A DNA stretch of 64,000 nucleotides from assembly GCF_024139115.2 (NCBI RefSeq), contig NC_085141.1, forward strand, positions 38,508,120 through 38,572,119, read 5' to 3'. How positions within the stretch are numbered: position 1 is the first letter of the stretch; each line of letters opens with the position of its first letter. The position numbers and the translations under genes were made by a program. Below the pieces are notes generated by a model, which was given only the letters and a program-made list of their open reading frames with translations, had not been told where the DNA came from and made no database searches. The DNA is from Armigeres subalbatus (lineage: Eukaryota; Arthropoda; Insecta; Diptera; Culicidae). This document shows positions 33,001-46,035 of this stretch, one piece after another.

Positions 33001-33459
33001 AATTTAAAAATTCAAAAATTTAAAGATTCAAAAATTTAAAAATTTATTTCAAAAATAAATTAAATTTTAAAATTCAAAATTTGAAAATTAAAAAATTTCA
33101 AAATCTAAAGACTTTAAAAAAATTTAATTTTAAAATTTTAAAATTTGAAAATTTAAGAATTAAAAAATTTAATTCAAAATTTGAAAATTTAAAATTTGAA
33201 ATTTAAAAATTTAAAAATTTAAAGATTAAAAATTTAAAAAATTGAAGATTTTAAAAATTAAAAATTTAAAAATTTATAAATTTAAAGATTTACAAACTGA
33301 AAAAATCAAAAATTCTAAAATTTAAAAATTTAAAATGTTTAAAAATTTTAAAATTTTAAAATTCAAAAATTCAAGAAATAAAAAATTCAAAAATTCAAAA
33401 AAATTGAGAATTTTAAAAATTTAAATTTCTTAAAAATTTGAAAATTTGAAATTTTAATA
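33001..33459. repeat. A/T low-complexity tract (AAAATTTAAAAATTC-like)
   Basis: Almost pure A/T with rare C or G, built from irregular AAATTT/AAAATTC blocks. It probably grades out of the neighbouring 9-bp array by decay. No gene. Confidence 0.85.
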
Positions 33460-33875
33460 CAGTAATATCCCGATTTTATCACCCCCCTGGTGAATTTTGG
33501 GGTGATAAAACAGGGTATGTGACAAAATTGGATTCATTCCACAAATATGAATCATTTTATGCCTTGGAAAGGCCAAATGCGTGAACCGTACCCGTTATTT
33601 CTTGTCGAAATTGCTTACAGAATATTTCCCAGGTACTCAGAAGTCGTTCGTAATAAACTACAGGCAGTGAAAGTTATTTCATGAAAATCAATGTTATTTT
33701 TGGTATTATTTACGAAAATAAAAAGAATGACAAAATTTTTGGGGGTGACAAAATCGGGTCGAAAACGTGACAAAATCGGGACGTGATAAAATCGGGTCGA
33801 AAACGTGATAAAATCGGGGGTAGACAAAATCGGGGGTAGACAAAATCGGGGAGTGACAAAATCGGGTCAACACTG
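33460..33875. mobile_element. TA-flanked MITE with amplified subterminal repeat
   Basis: Ends CAGTAATATCCCGATTTTAT and GACAAAATCGGGTCAACACTG are inverted, flanked by TA at 33458-33459 and 33876-33877, a mariner/Tc1-type signature. The right part contains seven tandem variants of GTGAYAAAATCGGG (33740-33868) where the left end has one or two. Minus-strand frames through it (FSTRFCH-type) are artefacts. Inserted at the edge of the A/T satellite, which resumes on its right. Confidence 0.85.
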
Positions 33876-33935
33876 TATCTGCCAATTTTGTATATTTCGT
33901 AAATTTTGTAAATTTTGTTTTTTTTTTGTAAATTG

Positions 33936-36267
33936 TATAATTCTTCTTCAATGGCTTTACATTCCAACTGGAACTTGGCCTGCTTTGCAACTTGGTATTC
34001 TATTAGCATTTCCTCAGCTATTAATTTAATGCTTTTTTATGTCCGCCATTGCATGAGTATGTATCTTGTGTGGCAAATACAATGGATACAAATAAAATGT
34101 TTCCCATCCGAAAACACCCTAGACTGGACCGATAATCGAGCTCGCCATCTCCAGATTGGCAATCCTACATTTTTGCTCGCAAGACTACTTGAGACCCCAA
34201 ATTGCATAATATTAGATTCGAATTTATCCGAATTGAAAAAGTCTAGATTTGGCTTTTGAATGTGCCCTTAATTTTGTAAATTTAGTCTCGCACTCATCCG
34301 TTTACTTGTTAAAATTATCATCTCCCGTAATTGCCGACACCGACATTAATTTCTACATGTTTGACTTTCGAATGGCTCAGTCCAGACATAGCGGAAATAA
34401 CGGATTTCGGCTTTTGCCAGCTACCGACCTGCTCTCGTAAAACAAGGACCTAAAATTTATTAGATTATAAAATCCTGCATACAATCCCCCGTCGCTGTTC
34501 GTTCCACCAGCCGACGTTAATTTTCAGTGACTCTTTTTCGTTCTGGTGGGCAACGTGAGCTGGCTCGCAATTAGGAGAACCAAGTAGGCTGGGCTCAGCA
34601 GCGAAGCTGGATTCATCCATCAGTCCCCCCCACACACGGGCTTGCCTAACTCAAAAGAGAGGGTTGATCCAACCAGAAGCAAAGTAGGCTATTAATTATG
34701 ATAGTTTTTCGGTAGCGATGCTGGTGCTTGCGCTTACTGCGAAACGTTGTCTGCAGCGTTTCTGAGAGATATATTTTGAAGCGGAATCCTCCCAAAGCTC
34801 CCAGCTAAAGCCGGGATGATGGAGCATAAATTTTGATCTAAGTAAGGGATGTCTCTCGAATAGTTGCCCAATTAATGTGAGACCTCCAATTTTAGATGAA
34901 GTGCGCGAGCAATGGTATTTCAAATATTCATGAGTACCTCGTTCTATTTCACAGCCCCCCAGGGACTTCAATCACAATCGGCAGACAACATTTCCTATTT
35001 CAACCCATCCCGAGAAAGGGTCAGACAATTCGTGCCCAATCAAACAGATGATAACTACCTTCACCTAGTGGGTCACGAATTATCCGAGTCTGCCTTCCGA
35101 TTCGGCTGTTTTCCTTGTGGGAAAACAATTCACCCATTTTAGTCTTCCAGGGAAAACCTTTTGCGTGACGGCAACGAACGGAAAATGTTTTCACAGTATA
35201 TTTATTCCGAATCCACTCCTCGGAGACATACGGATTGTTCCTGTCTACGTTACTCCCTCAAAGACACGAGAACTTCGTTTGAGGATGGTGCCCGAGGCGA
35301 AACGTAGGCATAGCCACGCAGGCACATTCCTAACCCCATTAATTCATGGTGGATGGCCTCTCGATATAGAACTGGGCGATTACATAACACATATCACATG
35401 ACAACATTCTGATCACATTTGAATGATTGCAATCAACAATATTAAAGAAAAACAACATTTTACAAAACTGTCTCCTGAACAGGTCATTGCAAGCAACAGT
35501 AGGCCAACCTCGATCGCAGATCGCGCAATTCTTATCCCGCCATTGATGTTGGGCGCCAACGGCCCCATCCTTTTGTTTGTGAATAGCCTAAATGCCTTCG
35601 TGACGAGGCCCCTATGTCTTCGCGAAATGGGAAAAATGTTCCCCATCCAGCCCAGTAGGGTATGCCTCTTATGCCATCACGAAACAAAGTGTGCTCGACG
35701 GGGCAATGTTTTTTTTTTCCGAAGGATGATGCCTGCTGCCGTCTGCTGGCGACAACAGACAGGCAGGACACATTGAGATGTTGTTGCCACCGAAGGAACA
35801 CACCAGATGTGGAGGCCTCCTCATCTTGCCATGCGAGCGAAAATAACGAGCAGAAGGATTTATATGACAATGAATCTTTTCGCTCTAGTGCGTGCGTTCG
35901 ATCGAGCCTGCCAACGCACACGCAAGCACGCATTTCGCAAACACACACACGAACACATGCGGTGCGACATTGATGACTGCTGTGAAGTGACATTTGGTAT
36001 CTCCCCTAACAAGAGGACATATTGGAGATATAATACGTTTGAAACAAGTCGTAAATTGCTCAGGAAAATGAAATTCTCTTGAAAAATGTTTGGCAGTTTG
36101 TCATTCCATATTCTCATAGACCGAGTTCTAAGTTTTGATCCATAAAAATTGTTTCTAAGCTCATAAACTGTTCAATTTTAATTAAATAAAATGCCGTTTT
36201 CAGACAAAAAAAAGTGTTCAGATTCCTGTTGAAAGAATTCTGTTGAGAGGCTTTCTTGTTTCTAGGT
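33936..36267. other. Intergenic, no gene assigned
   Basis: Mixed composition. Frames of 90-150 codons on both strands (for example 34696-34971 minus, 35423-35776 plus, 35532-35993 minus) overlap one another and show no domain. (AC)n sequence is at about 35939-35950. Could include unique host DNA. Confidence 0.4.
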
Positions 36268-37322
36268 ACTTAGAAACTTTTCAGCTAGTGATAGTTGGTG
36301 AGGAAGTCGAAGTGAGCCATGCTGTGAACCGGACGTATATTTTTCTCGCGCGTCAAATTTTGTTCAATCCGTGTGTGTGTGTGTTTGTCATCCTCTACCC
36401 CTCACCCAACTGGGGGTGTTGATCAAGTAGTACTACGAATAATTTGATCATATCTGATGCTCCGTAATGGTGCCCTTTTTGTTACGAAGACGAGTACTAC
36501 AAAAAGGATTCACTTCTGAGGAAAAACAGGTTTCTCCAGAAAGTGTGGGGAATGGGATGTACTAGTAGTTCATAACAGGTACAGCAAAACTTTACAAGGA
36601 CGCCCTTATTCGTACTAACTACTCAGGGAATAGAAGGTCGAGAAGAGCCACCGTTGCTAACTAAAGCGTGAACCGGATATCTGGGATTCCCACAATATCC
36701 GCGGCAATAGAAGCAAACGATGCCCTGTACGTATTTAGTGGTCAAATTTGAATTTCAAAATTATTAAGTTTATAATATAATGATAGAAAGGAAAAAATTG
36801 GAACGTGCTCACCAGTTGAGTTAATCCACTACCAAAGCAGCTCCATTTGTGAACAGGACGTATCAAGAATATCCAAGAGATGATATATTATCTTCTTATC
36901 CTCCTTTGCTTCCATTGGAACTGTGGCCGCAATACCCAACTGTGGCCGATTTGGCACCTGGCGAGGTTCTTATAGGGTTCGTTTCCGTGGATCTTCCGAT
37001 AGCTTTTAGTGTCAAAGCTGCTACTGTCGTTGCCGCAGCTAAATTGGTTCAGTCCGACACATACCACAGTGCGCTCTCATTGAGTCATGCTATATTGACA
37101 AAAATTCATTCTCCTGAATAACGTTCTCTACAAGTAAATAAAAATTGACATTTATCAGTGACCTTAAGATATTTACAAATCATGTGTATCTCACGCCTTC
37201 AAAAATTTACCATACTGTTCAGATGCAAATAATGCATGTGCGCCAGACATTATGGGATTATCTCAGTTTATAGGAATTTAACAATGTATATCATTAGTAA
37301 ATTTTGAATTCAAATAATGATA

Positions 37323-37516
37323 CAGTCAAACCTCCATGAGTCGATATTGAAGGGACCATCGACTCATAGAAATATCGAGATGTAGAATAGAAAATCCTTG
37401 AAAAGCTCTTTGGAGGGACCATCACAGTAACCCAGAAAATATTTTTTAGTATGGAATAATTTGCTTCCATGAGTCGATATTGAGTCATAGAACATCGACT
37501 CATGGAGGTTTAACTG
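37323..37516. mobile_element. Mariner-type MITE, CAGTCAAACCTCC ends
   Basis: Inverted ends CAGTCAAACCTCCATGAGTC and GACTCATGGAGGTTTAACTG are flanked by TA (37321-37322 and 37517-37518). The motif GAGTCGATATTGA is repeated inside. 194 bp, no coding content. Confidence 0.9.
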
Positions 37517-39211
37517 TATAATAAATATCTCTTAGGTCCTTAATCCTTTGTAACAATTTCCAAGAAGCTTCTATAAGCTCATTGAAAAATTTAGAATGCA
37601 CTTGGTATCTAATAAAAAAAAATTCTGTTTTCCCAGTCTGTATGAATTTTGAAGCCGAACATTAAAATTTAAGTTTTTTATTATTAAACAGCAATTATCT
37701 CCCCTCCTCGGATTTTTTTTGCCCAAAATTTATATTTTGAGGGGGCAACAAAAAAAATGATGATTTTCAACCTTATTTTAACAAATCCGAGGAATTTTTT
37801 ATTTTTATTTTTATTCTTTTTAAATTTTAATCAATTTTTTATCGTTTTATTTTTTATTATCCCTTGACCTGTCGGAGACCAGTAGGATATAATTGTAATT
37901 AAATATTTGTAACGCCCTAATATATTATACATAAAATGTAAAAAACTATTCAATAAATAAACAAAAATAGTAATAATAAAAATAAATATACCATTAACGG
38001 TCCACTCAGAATACACATTTTTATGAAGATGTCCCATACTACTGTGCTTAAAATGGTATCGTTTTAGAAGCTTTTTTTTATCAATAGTGATAATAGGTAA
38101 TGATATTTCTTTTTGATTATTCATAGCAATGAACACTAAGAAAGATACATATTAACATTTTCAATTATGCTAAAAGGACTCCAATTTTTTGAATAGAAAC
38201 GCCATAGAATGATGGTATAAAAAAAACAGATCCGACATCGGCTGTCAAAAAAAATCAGATCTGGTAAGATTCTTTAGACTTCAGATCTTGGATAATGTTG
38301 CGATTTTTGAAATAGCACATTGTGTTGAAACCGACGAAGATGGCAATGATATATAATTCTATGTTCACTTTATACTTACATTAAAAACACATGTTCATTC
38401 CTATGTACAGAACTAGTATATACAAAAAATCAATAATTTGATAGGACACTATTCTTAATACCATCTACAAATTATTATCCTAAAAATTTAATACAATAAC
38501 TTTTAAAAGGATGCTTTGACAATTCCATTGTGAAATATATTATTTTTATTACATCCTAAGCATTAATTATTACATCCTAGCCAATAATGTAATAATGAGG
38601 TTGAAAACCAATTTTCTGGAAAGTATATATTTTAAAATTATTCAATGGCTTTATTTACACTTTGATGGACGAGAAAAGCAAACATTTTCTAAATCAATCC
38701 ATCACACTCTGCTTATAAATATAGGAGGATATTTATATGATTTTTTCTTTTAGTTGATGGATTATAAAAGGTAATGTAGATTTTATTGCAAAAAAAAAAC
38801 ATTAGTTTCCTGCAGCTGGGATATAACATCCTGTATTTATTCGACACTGTTGATTTCGCGAATTATTGTTAATAATATTATTATTATTATTTTTTTTGGA
38901 CACTTCACGCCACAAGAGTGCCTTATTCGTGTCTAGATTTCGTGATGGAATGTATATGAAAACGTTTCCAGCTATGTAATTCCACAAACAACTAAAACAA
39001 CAACATAATAATAAAATAATAAATAAAAATAATGCAAAACGATGCAAAACGCCTTTTGTGGTTTCCCTCATATTTACCGTCATTAAGATGTCCGTAACAA
39101 AACTAGATCTAAAATTATGTAGGATAGGCGAAGAAAGTTTCGAAATAGTGCATGGGAAGGTCGGAAAAACCGAAAATTTCCACATTTTGGAGAAGCATCT
39201 AACATTTTGGC

Positions 39212-39344
39212 GAGGCAAAACGCCCTAGTGGCAATAACCTACAAAGTACTTGCGTCTCCACGGACTATCCATACTAGAATGCTGATTCGCCGACACGTGG
39301 TACTTTGTTCCCTAGGAGTTGCCAGCTAAAAGGCGTTTTGCCTC
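39212..39344. repeat. Inverted repeat GAGGCAAAACGCC
   Basis: GAGGCAAAACGCC at 39212-39224 and its exact complement at 39332-39344 enclose about 107 bp, with GGCAA/TTGCC further inward. A possible tiny MITE without an identified target duplication. Confidence 0.5.
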
Positions 39345-40899
39345 ATGAGTTTTCCGGCAACAGAATATCACCACTTTTTTGAAATGTGAATATTATCAAT
39401 ATGATTGAGATTTTTGACAATTTTTTAATGGTATCTACTTGCTATCTTGTTTAACTGATGCACAATGTAAAAATACCCATGAATAGTGTTACAAATAAGA
39501 CAATAGAGCAGTGTTTGCTTAGCTAGGGCATATTGCCCCCCCTTCCTCTAAAATATTTGAAACATTTGTAACATATTTTGAATATTGGCTTGATGGTAAG
39601 TGGAGCTTAGAGGCAAAATAAAACATGTAATGATGTCAATTGTTTGAAACAAGCATAATGTAAAGAATGGTTGATGATGTTAATTGTTTGGAAAACAGTA
39701 TATTTCAATGCACTACTTTTTTTAATTTTTTTTTTTGGTTCATGTATAAAAGAAACTTCCAACAAATCTAATATAAATTTAGCGTAGTCAAATCAACCAA
39801 AGTAACTTTGGAATAATATTTACTTTGTTGTTAATGTAAACTGAACACAATAAGAGCACTGACTTTCTGAATAAGGCGTTCTACCAATGATCAAATTTCA
39901 ACCGGTTTGATGTGCTCTAAAGTACATATTAGAAAAATAAAAAGTAGCAATAAAGTGGTGCTACAGTTGTGGTATATACTTATGTTTATCGCACCTCTAT
40001 GGGTGCTAAAATTTTAAGGAATCTGGAAAGAATAATGATTACAGAACAATTATACTTAATAAAACTCCGTGTTGCTCTCCAGAAATCCAAACCGTCGTCC
40101 TCAAGGAAGATTGAAGAAATAGGAAGTTTTCAAATTCCGATATCCACCGCGAATAAAAATCCAATAACTTTTGAAGAAATGGGTTCCGACAAAGCTATAT
40201 TCTTGAATCCTTCTTGAGCTTTCTAATCCAGGTGTTGTAAATGTTCGGAGCAAGAAGGACGATGAAAAACTGCACACTCAAATATGCTTCACTCGAAAAA
40301 TTTTACTTCTAGTTTGCCATAAAGCAACGAAAAAATCTAATCCACACAAAAAAGTAAAAAATTCAGCGCAGAGAAATGACAAAATCACATCCTGCCTCGT
40401 CGATTGCTACGATCAATTTCACGTCAAATTTTGTTCAATCCGTAAGTGAAAAAAAACAGCTTCAATTTTCTTGCAAGCAAATTCTACTGATGGAAGTTTT
40501 ATCAAAATAAGAAAGTTAATCGTTTTATGTGGAACATTTGATATGCAAAACTATTATGTATTTCTGGATGGAGAGACGGTGAAACATTTACTGAAGATGC
40601 GACAAGATGCCACTCCATAACGATGTTGTTTCCGAAAATACAATTGGCGGTATCCTGAAGTTTGTTAAGTACTTTTACTTTTACTTTTTTTTATGTTATA
40701 TTACTGTTTAAATCGTAGGGGAATATGGGGAGACTTGACCTGTTTTACCAAGAACCGTAGGAGTTTTTCCAGGCGTATTTTTTAATAGATGCTTAAGACA
40801 GATGATCGATTTGTACTAGCTCCTTTTTTGTATGGCAACCGTACTAATTTTACAAGACGGTTTATGTGATTCGACCCTCCTAGAGATCTTTTTTTTTCT

Positions 40900-41142
40900 G
40901 GGGCCCTCCTTAGCCGTGCGGTAGGACGCGCGGCTACAAAGCAAGACCATGCTGAGGGTGGCTGGGTTCGATTCCCGGTGACGGTTTAGACAATTTTCGG
41001 ATTGGATAGCCTCATGATATACGAATGCAGAAATGGTAACTTGGCTTAGAAACCTCGCAGTTAATAACTGTGGAAGTGCTTAATGAACACTAAGCTGCGA
41101 GGCGGCTCTGTCCCAGTGTGGGGATGTAATGCCAATAAGAAG
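40900..41142 (+). mobile_element. Feilai SINE copy 4
   Basis: Plus strand, starting GGGGCCCTCCTTAGCCGTG with intact box A and box B (GGGTTCGATTCCC). There is an internal deletion after TTTTCGGATTGGA. The 12-bp target duplication AGAGATCTTTTT lies at about 40882-40893 and 41143-41154. Confidence 0.9.
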
Positions 41143-41960
41143 AGAGATCTTTTTAGTGGTCACAAAAAAATTGAACGGCTTCTCCTTACATTGACTAGAT
41201 GATATCATTTTTTTTAAAGCGAACTATTTAAAATATACAAACTTATCTGTTCTAATGAAAATTTCAACATTCCTTCGCAATATTAGGATTGAGTTGTTAA
41301 CTCGATATGGGGACATTGCATCCCTCATTAGTCGCCAGTACTGCAATTTGGTGAAAAGATTTATAAAATATTTTAAATTCGTTTTATTGTGTTTAATTTT
41401 CAAGAAACGCTTAAAAGAGTATTGGCTAAGGAAATATCAAAAAATGGGATCAAGTCTCCCCAAATTGTAAGACAGTACTGTTGAATTCCATACTACAACT
41501 TGCACAGTCGGATAGTCTATGTATTTCGGAAATGAAAAATCGGAGAGCTTTATACTTTTATTAAAGCTTGAAGAGAGATCAATTCGCCGCGAATGTTCTT
41601 AAATTAGATTTTATCAATATTTCAAAACAGTCGACTGTGTATCAACAACAATTTACATACCGCATATCAGTGAGTCTGTGTTAAAATCTCGTAAATTTGT
41701 TTAGTTTTGATTGTGATATGACGTTAAAGAGACGAGCGGACCAAGTTTCCTTAGTATCCCCTACAGTAAGTCTAGAAACCTTAGCATTGATATGAGATTC
41801 CCTTTGATAAAGCAAAGTAACTAACAGTGTTATAACACCACACCGAGATGTAAAAGCACCATACACGAATAGAGCATACTTACAATACATTCTAAAGATT
41901 TTGTGACAAGCTTTCTGACCTTTCTGGTGAGTCCGCATCTGATCGTGTTTCCTTCAATAC

Positions 41961-42008
41961 GCAGAACGATCGCGCGATCTTTGAAATAATTTGTTCTACT
42001 TTGTGCGG
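41961..42008 (+). other. Isolated hairpin module in copy C
   Basis: GCAGAAC, the perfect palindrome GATCGCGCGATC, an A/T linker, then GTTCTACTTTGTGCGG. It has the same layout as the modules of copies A and B, but with a different, still self-complementary, 12-mer. Confidence 0.65.
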
Positions 42009-42239
42009 ATGAGTAAATTAATCAGTAAGTTTTTCTTATATCACGCAGATCAATCGCGCTATCATCGTTTCTCGGTATGCAAAAGTTTCTAAGCTTACAT
42101 TGTGTGAAATTTTCTCTTAATTGCGGGACAATCTACGTAATAAATGAAAGTTGATACAGTTCTTGAGTGTGCGTTGGTTCGGTCGTATAAGCGCGATCCT
42201 TATTATGCAGAAGCCACCGAGCCTGCATTGTATTAGTTT

Positions 42240-43010
42240 TTCTTTGTCGCGATACCATGAAGGTAAAAGAGTTTTGCCTTTCTCGTACAACTAAGTTGTA
42301 CCGAAAGGCTATCATTTCACTCCAAAATCGAACTTTTGATAGAAGTCTCGGAGACCCATAGTGTTATATACCATTCGACTCAGCTCGATGAGCTGAACAA
42401 ATGTCTGTCTGTCCGTGTGTGCGTGTGTGTGTGTATGTGTGTGCGTGTGTGTGTGCACAAAATGCCATAAAAAACATTAGCCAAATTTTCACATAGAAAC
42501 TCTTAATCGATTTTCTTGCAACAAGTTGCATCCGACAGAGACTAAAACGCTGTTGATCACTATTGAATTTCATAATAATTGCAAATTGCAAAAAATAGAT
42601 AATATTAAAATAGTGATGAGACATAGTCACATAGAACAATAATGTGTCATGAAAAATGCCTTGCATCTATGAATATTTTATCCGTGGCTTCCCATTAAGA
42701 GTTTCATCGTACTATAAAGATGCTCGTGTTGCACGCATTTAGGCGTAAGTATGCTCTTCGTTCAGTTTCATAGTACTATGTACATAGTACTAAATTGTCC
42801 GAAAGTCAAAATTCGAACATAGGAAATTCGAGAAACTTTTGGCAGCGCCATCTGTCGTCTACTAGTGTAAATTTTCTATCATAACATTAGACGGTGTAAC
42901 TGTTTTGCCTTTCTTGTACATCATCGAGGTGTAAGCGTAAAGGCTACATTTATTACCTTTTTACGCGAGAAAGGCGCCATCACCGCTAGGTGGATTAATC
43001 TGGGTTTTTA
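42240..43010. repeat. Dispersed repeat with (GT)n core
   Basis: Contains GTTTTGCCTTTCTCGTACAA and a palindrome-like ACAACTAAGTTGT, then CCATAGTGTTATATACCATT, a (GT)n tract at 42417-42456, and a right part ending in GAGAAAGGCGCCATCACCGC. The GCCTTTCTCGT/ACGCGAGAAAGGC ends are inverted. I recognise the style as a common Aedes repeat but cannot name it. Lies inside copy C. Confidence 0.5.
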
Positions 43011-43027
43011 AAATAGTGTTCACTTGA

Positions 43028-43250
43028 AAAGTAGAACGGTCTCGAGGCCACAGATTTTTGTTCTGCTTTGTGCGGTAAGTTATTCAAATAATTAAGTGCG
43101 CGATAGGACGTGTTTGAACGGTCTCGAGATCACGGAATTTTTGTTCTACTTAGTGCGGTCAGTAATTGAACTAATTAGTGCGCGATAGTCAAACTACACG
43201 TTATACACAGCATGCCGTTTACCAAGACTAACCCTGCTACATGCCCTATC
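43028..43250 (+). other. Copy C body, left part with two hairpin modules
   Basis: Modules at 43030-43075 (palindrome GGTCTCGAGGCC) and 43115-43158 (GGTCTCGAGATC) are followed by TCAAACTACACGTTATACAC, matching copies A and B. It stops at 43250, where a transposon is inserted, and resumes at 46371. Confidence 0.75.
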
Positions 43251-43679
43251 TAGACCTGTGCGCCGCCGCGCCACGCCGCCGCCGCCGACGCTTATTGTCG
43301 TACGCCGACGCCGATCAAGGTGTCGGCGGCGCGCCATACGCCGGTTGGCTCGACGCCGCCGAATTTCGTATTTCACGCCGATGATTGGCCAACACAAAAA
43401 TCACAGTATGCAGATCGTTTGCATCTGCCGGACCAAGGCAACCTATCAGGCATAAATTAAATAGCTGTTAAACCTTTAGCAGATTTGTTTGCTTCTATCT
43501 CTGACACATTTATCTTATTGGCTACAGAAAGCAAAAATGGTAACTTGGCTTCTGAAGCTGGAACACGATGAGGCAGGTGACCCACCAAATTGAACATTTC
43601 CTTCACTCTCCTTGTACTTAAATAGCCAGAATTGCTCTAAAAATAACGGTTTCGATTTATTTTGATAAACAATTCCCAA

Positions 43680-44085
43680 AGAAATTTATTGGTTTTCCTG
43701 AAATAATTTCTGAAGGAAGTCCTGGAGGAAGTTCTGAAGGAGTACCTGAAGAAAATTCTTAGAGTCTTGAGGAATTTCGGAATTTATCTCCGTCTGGAAG
43801 ATTTTCTGAAGGAATCCCTGGAGAAAATTCCGAAGGAATTCTTGGAGGAATGTCCAAAGAAATTCTTTAAGAAATTTAAGCATTCATTTGTGGAGGTTTT
43901 TTGAAGGAACTCCTGGAGAAATTCCCGATCGAATTCCTGACGGAATTTTTGAAGGTATACTAGAATGAGTTTCTTGATTTCCTAAAGAATTATTAAAGGT
44001 ATTCACGAAAAAAAATATGTAGAAATTTTCGAAGGAGCTCCTGCTGTAAGTTCCCAAGGAATTCTTGAGAATATTCGAATATCCG
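43680..44085. repeat. Degenerate TTCCTGGAGGAAATTC array
   Basis: Irregular units around GAAGGAATTCCTGGAGG, palindrome-rich, about 12-24 bp apart. The same kind of sequence recurs at 45000-46035 and 51480-51934. Confidence 0.75.
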
Positions 44086-44092
44086 CAATCTC

Positions 44093-44925
44093 AGGCGTGG
44101 TAGCGGGTCACTTTTTAGTGACTTGGTCACTTTTTTTGGCAAGTCACTAAAAATTCTCAAATCACTAAAGTCACTATTTTCAACTATTTTGGAACTTTTG
44201 GCTAATTTTAATTTTTTTAAATTTTTTTTTTTTTTAGATGACCGGTAAGTGCCTTTTGGTCCGATAGTTGCTCTTAACTTCTTCGTGACTTAATATTCAC
44301 TTTGAAACTTGGCCAACTTGGTGTTCTTATGGGATTTTCGACAATAATTTATTGAAAGAGTTTCATGTCATAGTTTATAAACTATAAGTGATGCAAACAG
44401 AATGCGCACAGGGATTTTTTGTAACAAATAAATATAACAATTTTGTAACATAAAATGAATCGAAATATTAAAATCTACATCTGTGTTTAATAAGGTAATG
44501 GGATTTGAGGCTGTTTATTGATAACGTATCAATACTTGTGAATTTTTAAAAATATATTCAGATGATATACATCTGAAACTGAAAATGCATAAATTTTGGG
44601 TACGCAAATATTAAAAATCGTGAATGTTTAAAAATTTTAATGATTTTGAATTTGACACACACCGTATGATATTCCGAACAAACTGCTTGTTCAGACATGT
44701 CATTAACAAAAAAAAAAAAAGATTTTTAAATGATTCTTTGATCTTCAAACAGTGAGCATACATGTTTGTGAAAAGTTACAATGAAGATTGTGCTGTATTT
44801 GTTTGTTTTGCGATGAGATGAATTTATGTTTAGTGAAATGGAAAACGGTCTATTGGGTCCCTTTTTTCGTCAGCATTGGTCACTAAAGTCACTATTTTCA
44901 ACGAATTTGGTCGCTACCAGCCCTG
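44093..44925. mobile_element. Non-autonomous hAT element
   Basis: Left end AGGCGTGGTAGCGGGTCACT and right end GGTCGCTACCAGCCCTG are imperfect inverted repeats of the hAT CAGGGCTGGTAGCG type. CAATCTC flanks both sides (44086-44092 and 44926-44932), close to the 8 bp expected. AGTCACTATTTTCAAC occurs near both ends in the same orientation. 833 bp, no transposase. Confidence 0.75.
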
Positions 44926-44999
44926 CAATCTCGATATTTTGGGAGTTTTTCTTGGCATGTAATTTTGATTTTAGAGTCAAAACTGAATTTGTTTTACTA

Positions 45000-46035
45000 C
45001 TGTCCGGATTTTTGAAGAAATTCCAGGAGAAATATAAGATTTTCTATGTAAATTCCAATAGCTTTTTGGAAAATCCATTTAAAATTCCTTCGTAAACTAC
45101 TTTCAGAATTCCTTCGAATATTCCTTCAGAAACTCATTTTAAAAGAAAATCTTTTCAGATTCTTTTTCGGTTATTCCTTCAACAATTGAGTCGGAAATTT
45201 CTTCAGGAATTTCTTCGAAAATCTCTTCAGAAAAACCACCAAGAACTAATTTGGACATTTATCTAGGGATTCCTTCAGAAACCCCTCCGGAAAGGCATTT
45301 GTAATATTTTCAGAAATTCTTTTGGAACTTCCTCCAGGAAGTATTCAGAAAATTACTTCAGTAAAATTACTGCAGGAATAGTTCCAGAAAGAATTCGAAT
45401 TTGGAGAAATTTCTAAAGGTATTTGAGAGTTTAACTTATTTTCAAAAAAAACCCTTAAAACGTTTTAAAAAAAAAGAAGGGATTTACAAACGACGAAGAT
45501 GAAGATTTTTTTTCAAATAAATTCCAGAGGGAAATTTCGAAAGAATACCAAAAATAACTTCCTAGAGCTTCCGAAATGTTTTGATGAATTACTGGAAGAT
45601 TTTCTATTGGAAATTTCCGAAGGATTTCTCCCAAATGGATTTTCGAATGTATTCCTAAAACAGTGTCCGTAGGTATTCTCATAGAACTTCTTGAAGGATT
45701 TTCCATGGGTATCTAATTCTTAAAGGAATTTTTAAAGGAATCCCTAAAAATAGTTTCGAATGAATTACTGAAGAAATTCCCAAAAGACTCCGTAAAGGAC
45801 CGAAGAAATCCCTCAAGTAGAAGGAAATTCCTGATGGAACTTTTGGAAAGAAATTTCGGAAAGAAGTTTCGGAGAAATATCCTAATAAATTTTCAAAGGA
45901 ATTCTTGGTGGAAGTTCTGAAGGAATTCATTAGGGAAATTTTAAATTAATTCTTAGAATTCCATTGTCGAATTTTCTGAGGAATATTTTGAGGAATTTCC
46001 ACACGAATTTCTGGATTTATATCCGAAGTACTTTC
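45000..46035. repeat. Degenerate GGAATTCC-type array, second block
   Basis: Same palindrome-rich unit as 43680-44085, with many AGAAATTCC/GGAATTTCT steps. Short frames on both strands are not coding. Confidence 0.75.

Larger units (their letters stand above)
36295..40899. other. Uncharacterised 5' portion of copy C
   Basis: AT-rich, with a (GT)n tract near 36373. The stretch GTCAAATTTTGTTCAATCCG occurs twice, at about 36352 and 40424. Frames at 36849-37121, 38802-39218 and 39969-40217 are open without a recognised domain; I would not call them genes. Confidence 0.4.

Noticed and set aside
32680..33007. FVN and TKF repeat proteins on both strands
   Set aside because: Translations of the 9-bp TTTTGTAAA array.
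43258..43455. Arginine-rich protein
   Set aside because: Encoded entirely by the GCC-rich end of a DNA transposon; equally open on the other strand.
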